From Mesoflavibacter zeaxanthinifaciens DSM 18436 (GTDB taxonomy: Bacteria; Bacteroidota; Bacteroidia; Flavobacteriales; Flavobacteriaceae): a DNA stretch of 64,000 nucleotides. Location of the stretch: NCBI RefSeq assembly GCF_000422365.1, contig NZ_AULQ01000005.1, positions 186,001-250,000 on the forward strand, in the 5' to 3' direction. The position numbers and the translations under genes are program-made. Every line of letters starts with the position of its first letter. Position 1 is the stretch's first letter. Under the pieces are notes generated by a model, which had not been told where the DNA came from, did not search any database, and saw only the letters and a program-made list of their open reading frames with translations. Positions 55,388-64,000 of this stretch are shown here, one piece after another.

Positions 55388-57235
55388 ATGTGTGGAATTG
55401 TAGGCTACATAGGAAAAAAAGAAGCTTATCCTATAGTAATGGAAGGCTTAAAAAGACTAGAATATAGAGGTTACGATAGTGCCGGTATAGCTCTATACGA
55501 TGGATCAGAACTAAAGTTATCAAAAACAAAAGGTAAAGTTGCTGATTTAGAAGAAAAAGTTAAAACAGAAATCTCAAAAGATGGTTCTGTAGGAATAGGT
55601 CATACACGTTGGGCTACTCATGGTGTACCAAACGATGTAAATTCTCATCCACATTATTCTAACTCTGGTGATTTAGTAATAATTCATAATGGAATTATTG
55701 AAAACTATGAATCTATAAAAAAAGAGTTAATCAAACGTGGTTACACTTTCAAATCAGATACAGATACCGAAGTTTTAATAAACCTAATTGAAGACGTTAA
55801 GAAAAACGAAAAAGTTAAATTAGGAAAAGCAGTACAAATTGCACTAAACCAAGTTGTAGGAGCATATGCTATTGCTGTTTTTGACAAAAATAAACCAGAC
55901 GAAATAGTCGTAGCTAAATTAGGAAGTCCATTAGCTATAGGTGTTGGAGAAGAAGAGTTTTTTATAGCAAGTGATGCATCACCTTTTTTAGAATACACTA
56001 AAAAAGCTATTTATTTAGAAGATGAAGAAATGGCTATTGTAAGACTTAAAAAAGGAGTTAAAATAAGAAAAATCAAAAACGATTCTTTAGTAGACCCTTA
56101 CATTCAAGAATTAAAAATAAATTTAGAACAAATAGAAAAAGGTGGTTATGAACATTTCATGCTTAAAGAAATTCATGAACAACCTAATGCTATAAAAGAC
56201 ACCTACAGAGGAAGATTAAGAGTCAATGATAGTATTATAAAAATGGCTGGTATTGATGATAATCTAGAAAAATTCTTAAACGCTAATAGAATTATTATCG
56301 TCGCATGTGGTACCTCTTGGCATGCTGGATTAGTTGCAGAATATATATTTGAAGACCTAGCAAGAATACCTGTTGAAGTAGAATACGCTTCTGAGTTTAG
56401 ATACCGTAATCCAGTAATTTCAGAAAAAGATGTTGTAATAGCAATCTCTCAATCTGGTGAAACTGCAGATACACTTGCAGCCATTAAATTAGCTAAACAA
56501 AAAGGAGCTTTTGTTTTTGGTGTCTGTAATGTTGTTGGTTCTTCTATAGCTAGAGAAACACACGCAGGTGCTTACACTCATGCAGGACCAGAAATTGGTG
56601 TTGCTTCAACAAAAGCATTTACAACTCAAATTACAGTACTAACGCTTATAGCTTTAAAATTAGCTAAATCTAATGGAAATTTATCTAATTCTGAATTTCA
56701 AAAACATTTAGTAGAATTAGAGTTGATACCTAATAAAGTAGCTGAAGCTTTAAAATCTGACGACCATATAAAAATGGTAGCAGAAACTTACAAAGACGCA
56801 AAAAACTGTTTATACTTAGGTAGAGGTTTTAATTTCCCGGTAGCTTTAGAAGGTGCTCTAAAACTAAAAGAAATTTCTTATATCCATGCAGAAGGTTATC
56901 CTGCTGCAGAAATGAAACACGGGCCAATTGCATTGATTGATGATCAAATGCCAGTATTTGTAATTGCAACAAAAAAAGGGCATTATGAAAAAGTAGTAAG
57001 CAATATCCAAGAAATAAAATCAAGGTCAGGTAAAATAATAGGAATTGTAACTAAAGGTGACCAAGACGTAAAAGAATTGGCAGATCATGTCATTGAAGTT
57101 CCAGAAACTATTGAATCTTTAACTCCTTTATTAACAACAATACCATTACAACTTTTATCTTATCATATTGCTGTGATGTTAGGCAAAAATGTTGATCAAC
57201 CAAGAAACTTAGCAAAATCAGTTACGGTAGAATAA
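55388..57235 (+). CDS. glmS: Glutamine--fructose-6-phosphate aminotransferase (isomerizing)
   Basis: GlmS makes glucosamine-6-phosphate for cell-wall and lipopolysaccharide synthesis. The 615-residue protein has the N-terminal nucleophile Cys2 (MCGIVGYIGKKEAY), the glutaminase loop GHTRWATHG, two SIS domains (VACGTSWHAGLVAEYIF; LGRGFNFPVALEGALKLKEI with the active-site Glu) and the C-terminal KSVTVE. ATG 55388 is five bases after the DUF4270 stop. No glmS ribozyme leader is expected or seen. Confidence 0.97.
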   Translation: MCGIVGYIGKKEAYPIVMEGLKRLEYRGYDSAGIALYDGSELKLSKTKGKVADLEEKVKTEISKDGSVGIGHTRWATHGVPNDVNSHPHYSNSGDLVIIHNGIIENYESIKKELIKRGYTFKSDTDTEVLINLIEDVKKNEKVKLGKAVQIALNQVVGAYAIAVFDKNKPDEIVVAKLGSPLAIGVGEEEFFIASDASPFLEYTKKAIYLEDEEMAIVRLKKGVKIRKIKNDSLVDPYIQELKINLEQIEKGGYEHFMLKEIHEQPNAIKDTYRGRLRVNDSIIKMAGIDDNLEKFLNANRIIIVACGTSWHAGLVAEYIFEDLARIPVEVEYASEFRYRNPVISEKDVVIAISQSGETADTLAAIKLAKQKGAFVFGVCNVVGSSIARETHAGAYTHAGPEIGVASTKAFTTQITVLTLIALKLAKSNGNLSNSEFQKHLVELELIPNKVAEALKSDDHIKMVAETYKDAKNCLYLGRGFNFPVALEGALKLKEISYIHAEGYPAAEMKHGPIALIDDQMPVFVIATKKGHYEKVVSNIQEIKSRSGKIIGIVTKGDQDVKELADHVIEVPETIESLTPLLTTIPLQLLSYHIAVMLGKNVDQPRNLAKSVTVE

Positions 57236-57254
57236 AAAACTGAATAAATTACAC

Positions 57255-57329
57255 TAGCTTCAAAATCTTAAAATATTCAATAATCACTGGTGATTTTTAC
57301 GAATAATAGATTTTGAAGCTATTTTTTTT
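57255..57329 (+). terminator. Long-loop intrinsic terminator after glmS
   Basis: TAGCTTCAAAATCT (57255-57268) pairs perfectly with AGATTTTGAAGCTA (57308-57321), followed by eight T. The 39-base loop holds its own small hairpin (AATCA 57282-57286 and TGATT 57291-57295). Confidence 0.8.
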
Positions 57330-57340
57330 CGCAAAAACTT

Positions 57341-57356
57341 ATTATGCACGCATAAT
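57341..57356. promoter_or_regulatory. Palindrome upstream of the third TonB receptor (candidate operator)
   Basis: ATTATGC-AC-GCATAAT has perfect 7-base arms with a two-base spacer. It is not followed by a U tract. It lies 72 bases upstream of ATG 57428, just upstream of a weak TATATTG box at 57394-57400, where an operator could sit. The binding protein is unknown. Confidence 0.4.
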
Positions 57357-57427
57357 TTTCTTTCACTTTTTTTTAAGATTTAGTTAAAAAACGTATATTG
57401 CTACAATAATTAAACTAAATCTAAAAA

Positions 57428-60190
57428 ATGAAGACAACCCTTAAAATTGCAATGTTGTTATTTTGTGCTATTACTTTTGCACAAACAACAATAACAGGTA
57501 CAGTTGTAGATGATGTAAGTAAACAACCTATACCTAGTGCTAATGTTATTATCCTCGGAACTTCAGAAGGAACAGTAACAGACTTTGACGGAAATTTTAC
57601 TTTAAACACAAACCAAACACCACCTTTTAGTATACAAGTAAGTAGTGTTGGTTTTACAAGTCAAACAACCGAAATTACCTCTAACAATCAAAAAGTAGAC
57701 ATCGTGTTAACAGAAGGAACATCTTTAGATGAAGTTGTTATTTCTGCGTCTCGTACACCAGAACGTATTTTTGAATCTCCTGTAACGGTAGAGAGATTCG
57801 GTTTAAAAGAAATTAAAAACACTGCTTCTGTAGATTTTTATGATGGATTAGAAAACCTTAAGGGTGTAGACATTAATACAAATAGTTTAACATTCAAATC
57901 TATTAACACACGTGGTTTTGCAACATTTGCTAACACTAGATTTATGCAATTAGTAGATGGTATGGATAACTCAGCTCCTGCCTTAAACTTCCCATTAGGT
58001 AATTTATTAGGTATGACAGAAACTGATGTATTAAGTGTAGAGCTTTTACCAGGTGCATCATCTGCTCTTTACGGTGCAAATGCCTTTAACGGAATCTTAT
58101 TCATGAGAAGTAAAAACCCTTTTGACCATGAAGGAATTAGTGGTTATATTAAAAGAGGTATAACATCTCAAGAAGCTGCTGGAGACAATCCTTTAACAGA
58201 TTTAGGTATTAGAATGGCTCATAAATTCTCAGATAAATTTGCTGTAAAAGTAAACTTTGGTTACTTAAAAGGAACTGATTGGGCTGCAACTAACGAAAAA
58301 GATAAATTAAATAGAGGCTTAACAAGATCAGACTATGACTATGATGGTATTAACGTTTATGGAGATGAAGTATCTACAAACATTAGATCTGCTTCAGGTT
58401 TAGGTATTATTCCTGATGTAACAGTAAGTAGAACTGGTTATAACGAAAGAGATCTAACTAACTATAATGCTGAAAGTATAAAAGCAGATTGGGGATTATA
58501 TTTTAGACCATTTACAGATAGTGATTTTGAAATTGCTTATGTAGGAAAAGTTGGTTCTGGTAACACTATTTACCAAGGTGCAAATAGATACAATATCAAT
58601 AATTTCTTTTTACAACAACATAAATTAGAAATTAGAGATAAAAACTTCTTTGTAAGAGGTTATGTAACAGAAGATAAAGCTGGAGATTCTTACGATATGG
58701 TTTTTACAGGAATCAATATTAATAGATCATGGAAGAGTGACGAAGATTGGTTTGGAGATTACATTGCAACCTTTGCAGGTATAGAGTTAAGTGGTAATCC
58801 TTTAGGCCTATCAGAACAGCAAAAGCATGACGCTGCAAGAGCTGCTGCAGATACAGGAAGATATTTACCAGGAACACCAGAATTTCAAAATGCGTTTAAC
58901 AAAGTTACAAGAGATCCTGATTTAAGTACTGGATCTAAATTTCAAGATAATTCAAAAATCTATCATGCAGATGCTAATTATAACTTTAGTGATATGATTG
59001 ATTTTGCTGAAATTCAAATAGGTGGATCTTATAGAAAGTATAAATTAAACTCTTTTGGAACTATTTATACAGATAATGATGGTCCTATTGATTATTCTGA
59101 GGTTGGTTTTTATACTCAAATCCAAAAAAACTTCGACTTAAGTGAAAATGTAGAATTAAAAGCAACAGGTTCTGTTCGTTATGACAAATCAGAATTATTT
59201 GACGGTTTCTTTTCTCCTAGATTATCTTTAGGATTTACAGTTAACAAAGATCATAACTTCCGTGCTTCTGTTCAAACAGGATTTAGAAACCCTACTACTC
59301 AAGACTTGTATATTGGTTTAGATGTAGGAAGAGCTGTATTAGTTGGTGGTGCTTTAGATAACCCAGAAAGATATGTAGACACTTACAATGTAAGTCCTGC
59401 AGGTCAAGCTTTTACAAACTCTGCAACTATAGACTTCTCTGGACAAAGTGCTTATACAAACTCATACTTAGCTAACTCTGTACAAGATTTTGCAGAATCA
59501 ACAAACCCTGCAGATTTAAGAGTAGCAAATTCTAACTTTGCTCAACCAGAACAAGTAACTTCTTTTGAAGTTGGATACAGAGGTAAATTAGATAAGTTTA
59601 TAGTAGACGTTAGTGCATACTATAACTCTTACAAAGATTTCTTAGCTAATGAAACTGTAATCGCTCCTTTCTACGGAACAGTTGGAGATAACTCTTTATC
59701 TTTATTAGCTATTCAAAATGGAGATTATCAAGCTTATCAAACATACACTAACTCTGATGCTAACGTAAATTCTTATGGAACTGCATTAGGTGTAACAACT
59801 AAAGTCTTAAATGATTTTGACTTAGGATTTAACTATACATACGCAAAATTAGATTTTGATCAAGAAAATAATCCAGATTTTAGAACAAACTTCAATACTC
59901 CAGAACATAAAGTAAAAGCAACATTTGGTAACACAGAGTTATTTAAAAACTTTGGATTTAACCTTGCTTGGAGATGGAGTGATGCTTACTTCTGGGAAGC
60001 GTCGTTTGGTGATGGAGAAGTACCTGCATACCACACTATTGATGCACAAATCAACTACAGAGTTCCAAGTTTAAAATCTACATTTAAGGCTGGAGCAACA
60101 AACCTATTAGGTGATGAGTACTTCACAGCATTTGGTACTGGATTTATTGGATCACAATACTACGTATCTTGGACTATTAATAACCTATAA
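57428..60190 (+). CDS. TonB-dependent receptor (third, paired with SGNH lipoprotein)
   Basis: The 920-residue receptor has a signal peptide ending TFAQ, a carboxypeptidase-regulatory-like domain (ITGTVVDDVSKQPIPSANVI), a TonB box-like DEVVISASRTPER, a plug (FKSINTRGFATFANTRFMQL, PGASSALYGANAFNGILFM) and a C-terminal barrel ending VSWTINNL. The plug signature is of the iron-complex/vitamin-like receptor type more than the SusC type. A secreted SGNH-hydrolase lipoprotein begins five bases after it, so the pair probably handles an esterified substrate. Confidence 0.92.
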   Translation: MKTTLKIAMLLFCAITFAQTTITGTVVDDVSKQPIPSANVIILGTSEGTVTDFDGNFTLNTNQTPPFSIQVSSVGFTSQTTEITSNNQKVDIVLTEGTSLDEVVISASRTPERIFESPVTVERFGLKEIKNTASVDFYDGLENLKGVDINTNSLTFKSINTRGFATFANTRFMQLVDGMDNSAPALNFPLGNLLGMTETDVLSVELLPGASSALYGANAFNGILFMRSKNPFDHEGISGYIKRGITSQEAAGDNPLTDLGIRMAHKFSDKFAVKVNFGYLKGTDWAATNEKDKLNRGLTRSDYDYDGINVYGDEVSTNIRSASGLGIIPDVTVSRTGYNERDLTNYNAESIKADWGLYFRPFTDSDFEIAYVGKVGSGNTIYQGANRYNINNFFLQQHKLEIRDKNFFVRGYVTEDKAGDSYDMVFTGININRSWKSDEDWFGDYIATFAGIELSGNPLGLSEQQKHDAARAAADTGRYLPGTPEFQNAFNKVTRDPDLSTGSKFQDNSKIYHADANYNFSDMIDFAEIQIGGSYRKYKLNSFGTIYTDNDGPIDYSEVGFYTQIQKNFDLSENVELKATGSVRYDKSELFDGFFSPRLSLGFTVNKDHNFRASVQTGFRNPTTQDLYIGLDVGRAVLVGGALDNPERYVDTYNVSPAGQAFTNSATIDFSGQSAYTNSYLANSVQDFAESTNPADLRVANSNFAQPEQVTSFEVGYRGKLDKFIVDVSAYYNSYKDFLANETVIAPFYGTVGDNSLSLLAIQNGDYQAYQTYTNSDANVNSYGTALGVTTKVLNDFDLGFNYTYAKLDFDQENNPDFRTNFNTPEHKVKATFGNTELFKNFGFNLAWRWSDAYFWEASFGDGEVPAYHTIDAQINYRVPSLKSTFKAGATNLLGDEYFTAFGTGFIGSQYYVSWTINNL

Positions 60191-60195
60191 AATTT

Positions 60196-61839
60196 ATGAA
60201 AATGAACAAATTAAAATATATATGGATACTTGCTGCAGCTTTAGGCTTTACAGCTTGTAGTGATGACGATAGTAGCTCAGATGATGTATCTGGACCTCTT
60301 CCAGAATTAACAGCTGGAGATGCAAATTTTTCAACATACGTTTCTTTAGGTAACTCGCTTACTGCTGGTTTTGCAGACAATGCTTTATATAGAATATCTC
60401 AAGAAAACTCAATGCCTAATATATTATCTGGTCAATTCTCTTTAGTTGGTGGCGGTAACTTTAACCAACCACTAACAAATGATAATACTGGTGGGTTATT
60501 AATTAACGGTAGTCAACTTCCTGGTTTTGGTCCAAGATTGGTTTTTGATGGTAGTGGTCCAACTTCTATTACAAACTTAAACCCTATGGCTCAAACTACA
60601 ACAGATATTGTTTTAAATAATCCAACTGGACCATTTAACAATATGGGTGTTCCAGGCGCAAAAAGTTTTCATTTATTAGCTCCAGGTTATGGTGATTTAA
60701 ACGGTTTATTTGCAACACCTGCAACTGCAAATCCTTATTTTGTAAGAATGGCAAGTTCTCCTACAACATCTGTTATTGCAGATGCTATGGCACAATCACC
60801 AACGTTCTTTTCTTTATGGATAGGAAACAATGATGTTTTAGGTTATGCTTTATCTGGTGGAGAAAGTGATACTATGGCAGAAAATTATGATCCTATTACT
60901 GATCAAACAACATTTGATATTGCATATAACACTTTAGTGACAACCTTAACTTCTGGAGGTTCTCAAGGTGTAATTGCAAACATTCCAGATGTTACATCAA
61001 TACCTCATTTCACAACAGTACCTTACAACCCTTTAAGTCCTGATAATCCTGATTTTGGTCCGCAAATACCAACGTTAAACTCAATTTTTGGAGCAATTAA
61101 TCAAATATATGATGCTTTAGGAGAGTCTGAAAGAGCTATAGTTTTTTCTCAATCAGAGAATAGCCCTGTAGTTATTAAAGACGAAAGCTTAACAGATATT
61201 TCTGCTCAAATAAGCGGAGCGCTTATGGCTAGTCCAACATTTCCTGCTTTTATCGCACAATTTGGGCTTCCTGCTCAAGCAGCTCCTTTAGTAGCAAACC
61301 TTTTAGGAAACACTTATGGTCAAACAAGACAAGCAACAGCTGCAGATTTATTTGTTTTACCAAGTAGTAGTGTAATAGGAACTGTTAACACGGATTATGC
61401 TGCTGGATTAGTAGCGCAAGGATTACCGCCAGCACTAGCTGGACAATTCTCTGCTGAAGGTATTACTAAACCTTTAGATGACAAATGGGTTTTAATTCCT
61501 TCAGAACAATCAGAAATAGCATCTGCTACTGCTGCATTTAATTCGACAATAGAAAACGCTGCTAATAACGCAGGTTTAGCATTTGTTGACGCTAATACGT
61601 TATTAAATCAATTAGCTAATGGAGGTATTTCTTCAGGAGATTATTTATTAACAGCAAGTTTAGTTACTGGTGGTGCATTTTCTTTAGATGGTGTTCATCC
61701 AAACTCTAGAGGTTACGCTTTAATTGCAAACGAATTCTTAAAAGCTATAGATGCTACATATGGCTCTAACTTTGAAGCTTCAGGAAACCTAGTAAATATA
61801 GGCAACTACAATACAACATATTCTGCTGGATTAAACTAA
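60196..61839 (+). CDS. SGNH/GDSL-family hydrolase lipoprotein
   Basis: The 547-residue product has a type II signal peptide with lipobox GFTAC (Cys21), followed by an acidic Ser/Asp stretch typical of surface export in Bacteroidota. SGNH blocks are visible: SLGNSLTAGFADN with nucleophile S54 (GNS instead of GDS), GVPGAKSFHL, WIGNNDVLGYA near 209, and DGVHPNSRGYALIAN near 500 with the Asp-His pair. All four residues are present. It is probably an esterase or lipase acting at the cell surface for the TonB receptor encoded five bases upstream. Downstream lies a clear terminator. Confidence 0.87.
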   Translation: MKMNKLKYIWILAAALGFTACSDDDSSSDDVSGPLPELTAGDANFSTYVSLGNSLTAGFADNALYRISQENSMPNILSGQFSLVGGGNFNQPLTNDNTGGLLINGSQLPGFGPRLVFDGSGPTSITNLNPMAQTTTDIVLNNPTGPFNNMGVPGAKSFHLLAPGYGDLNGLFATPATANPYFVRMASSPTTSVIADAMAQSPTFFSLWIGNNDVLGYALSGGESDTMAENYDPITDQTTFDIAYNTLVTTLTSGGSQGVIANIPDVTSIPHFTTVPYNPLSPDNPDFGPQIPTLNSIFGAINQIYDALGESERAIVFSQSENSPVVIKDESLTDISAQISGALMASPTFPAFIAQFGLPAQAAPLVANLLGNTYGQTRQATAADLFVLPSSSVIGTVNTDYAAGLVAQGLPPALAGQFSAEGITKPLDDKWVLIPSEQSEIASATAAFNSTIENAANNAGLAFVDANTLLNQLANGGISSGDYLLTASLVTGGAFSLDGVHPNSRGYALIANEFLKAIDATYGSNFEASGNLVNIGNYNTTYSAGLN

Positions 61840-61863
61840 ATTAGCAGCAAAATTTAAATTTAT

Positions 61864-61894
61864 AAAACACCTTCTGCATGAAGGTGTTTTTTTA
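61864..61894 (+). terminator. Intrinsic terminator after the SGNH gene
   Basis: AAAACACCTTC (61864-61874) pairs with GAAGGTGTTTT (61880-61890) around TGCAT, followed by more T. Confidence 0.9.
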
Positions 61895-61939
61895 TATTCA
61901 AAATAAGAAAAAAGACCTTTTATTTTAAATAAAAACGCC

Positions 61940-61947
61940 TATCTTTG
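61940..61947 (+). promoter_or_regulatory. Bacteroidota -7 box (TATCTTTG) of atpD-atpC
   Basis: TATCTTTG followed by CA matches TAnnTTTG, 60 bases upstream of the atpD ATG. Confidence 0.6.
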
Positions 61948-62004
61948 CACGCGAAAACAGAAATAGTTTTCATTCAATTAAATACCATAATATTAAACAG
62001 ATAA

Positions 62005-63516
<1,512 letters not shown>

Positions 63517-63560
63517 ACTAGTAATGAGATATAAGATATTAGTAGTGAGAACTTCTAATT

Positions 63561-63581
63561 ACTCAATACTCAATACTCAAT
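63561..63581 (+). repeat. Three tandem ACTCAAT units between atpD and atpC
   Basis: ACTCAAT occurs three times head to tail at 63561-63567, 63568-63574 and 63575-63581 in the 74-base intergenic region. Sequence before it (TAGTAATGAGATAT, TAGTAGTGAGA) is loosely similar on the other strand. It sits 10-30 bases upstream of the atpC ATG. Confidence 0.75.
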
Positions 63582-63590
63582 AAAAAAAAT

Positions 63591-63869
63591 ATGTATTTAG
63601 AAATTGTATCACCAGAAGCTACTTTATTTAGCGGAGAAGTAACCAGCGTTGTTGTACCTGGTGTAAATGGAGATTTTGAAATGTTAAACAATCACGCTCC
63701 TGTTGTCTCTATATTAAAAGAAGGTAACGTTAAAATTACTGGTAATATAGAGTTAGATGAAGCTGTTCAAAATCGTTTTACTAAAGGCGATAAAAACACT
63801 ACTTTACTAAAAATAAATTCTGGTACAATCGAAATGAAAGATAACAAAGTGATTGTTTTAGCAGATTAA
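63591..63869 (+). CDS. atpC: F1 ATP synthase subunit epsilon (short form)
   Basis: The 92-residue protein covers only the N-terminal beta-sandwich of epsilon (LEIVSPEATLFSGEVTSVVV, GVNGDFEMLNNHAPVVSILK). The C-terminal two-helix inhibitory domain of longer epsilon subunits (about 130-140 residues) is absent. The natural stop is followed by a terminator, so this is not a local truncation. Short epsilon is usual in Bacteroidota. Confidence 0.93.
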   Translation: MYLEIVSPEATLFSGEVTSVVVPGVNGDFEMLNNHAPVVSILKEGNVKITGNIELDEAVQNRFTKGDKNTTLLKINSGTIEMKDNKVIVLAD

Positions 63870-63890
63870 TAAAACATTACTTTTACAATT

Positions 63891-63924
63891 AAAAAACGCG
63901 AAGCAAATGCTTCGCGTTTTTTGT
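63891..63924. terminator. Bidirectional intrinsic terminator after atpC
   Basis: AAAAAACGCGAAGC (63891-63904) pairs with GCTTCGCGTTTTTT (63909-63922) around a four-base loop, with A/T runs on both sides. It serves atpC and the convergent UmuD-like gene. Confidence 0.92.
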
Positions 63925-63925
63925 T

Positions 63926-64000
63926 TTATACTTTTTTAATAACGTTGGTTACAATACCCCAAATTAAAAAATTATTATCTTCTGTAATCTTAATGATAGG
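63926..64000 (-). CDS. UmuD-like (LexA/S24 peptidase family) protein, C-terminal end only
   Basis: The minus-strand frame enters at the window edge and ends at TAA 63928-63926. The 25 visible residues read PIIKITEDNNFLIWG then IVTNVIKKV, which fits the C-terminal end of UmuD-type proteins (an FGVV or WGVVT strand then a short basic tail). UmuD is self-cleaved in the SOS response and serves DNA polymerase V. Upstream residues, including the Ser-Lys dyad, are outside the window. An umuC gene might be adjacent beyond the edge. Confidence 0.65.
   Translation of the reverse strand, partial: PIIKITEDNNFLIWGIVTNVIKKV

Noticed and set aside
57236-57427. Riboswitch or glmS ribozyme near glmS or the TonB gene
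   Set aside because: The only strong structures are a terminator hairpin and a short palindrome; glmS ribozymes belong upstream of glmS in Firmicutes and none is seen at 55383-55388.

Overview
The window looks like chromosomal DNA of a marine-type member of the Flavobacteriaceae (Bacteroidota). The evidence is the low GC content, many promoters with the Bacteroidota -7 box TAnnTTTG, three TonB-dependent receptors with an N-terminal carboxypeptidase-regulatory-like domain, DUF4270, DUF5689 and DUF2200 proteins, a short F1 epsilon subunit and a separate atpD-atpC pair. The genus cannot be fixed from the sequence alone. No CRISPR array, insertion sequence, phage, rRNA or tRNA gene was seen, and no gene-free stretch exceeds 300 bases.

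Layout. 0-10.5 kb: a truncated TerB-like gene, mfd, a thioredoxin-fold lipid-envelope-type protein, DUF2200, YraN, an S66 carboxypeptidase, metG, then a lipocalin-like lipoprotein and an OmpA lipoprotein. 10.6-16 kb: a five-gene minus-strand cluster of unknown function (three secreted proteins, one of them a large MORN-repeat protein, and two membrane proteins). This is the most accessory-looking part of the window. 16.1-19.5 kb: tex and an HDAC-family deacetylase. 19.6-25.1 kb: a DUF5689 lipoprotein and TonB receptor divergent from a secreted EEP-family nuclease or phosphatase, which may form an uptake locus for DNA-derived or phosphoester nutrients. 25.1-28.3 kb: a small membrane protein and a second TonB receptor.

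28.5-35.6 kb: pgi, an M23 lipoprotein peptidase, tryptophan 2,3-dioxygenase and DUF3108 in one operon, then hppD and hmgA (tyrosine degradation through homogentisate). 35.8-43.4 kb: a patatin with a C-terminal outer-membrane barrel, uvrC, then a rimB-like/rimK/AspA-AstE-like/5-formyl-THF cyclo-ligase operon convergent with lspA. 43.5-48 kb: a secreted protein, a DksA-like factor and ileS. 48-52.8 kb: the panC-panD-LPG-synthase-like-esterase-like-radA operon. 52.9-57.3 kb: a short glycogen-synthase-like protein, DUF4270 and glmS. 57.4-61.9 kb: a third TonB receptor with an SGNH-hydrolase lipoprotein. 62-64 kb: atpD-atpC and the 3' end of a UmuD-like gene.

Most of the content is core housekeeping (translation, repair, cell envelope, pantothenate, energy) interleaved with outer-membrane nutrient uptake. 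None of the three TonB receptors has a SusD partner; two of them instead sit beside a hydrolase or lipoprotein. Intrinsic terminators, several of them bidirectional, separate most transcription units. All functional statements rest on motif recognition, and no database search was run.
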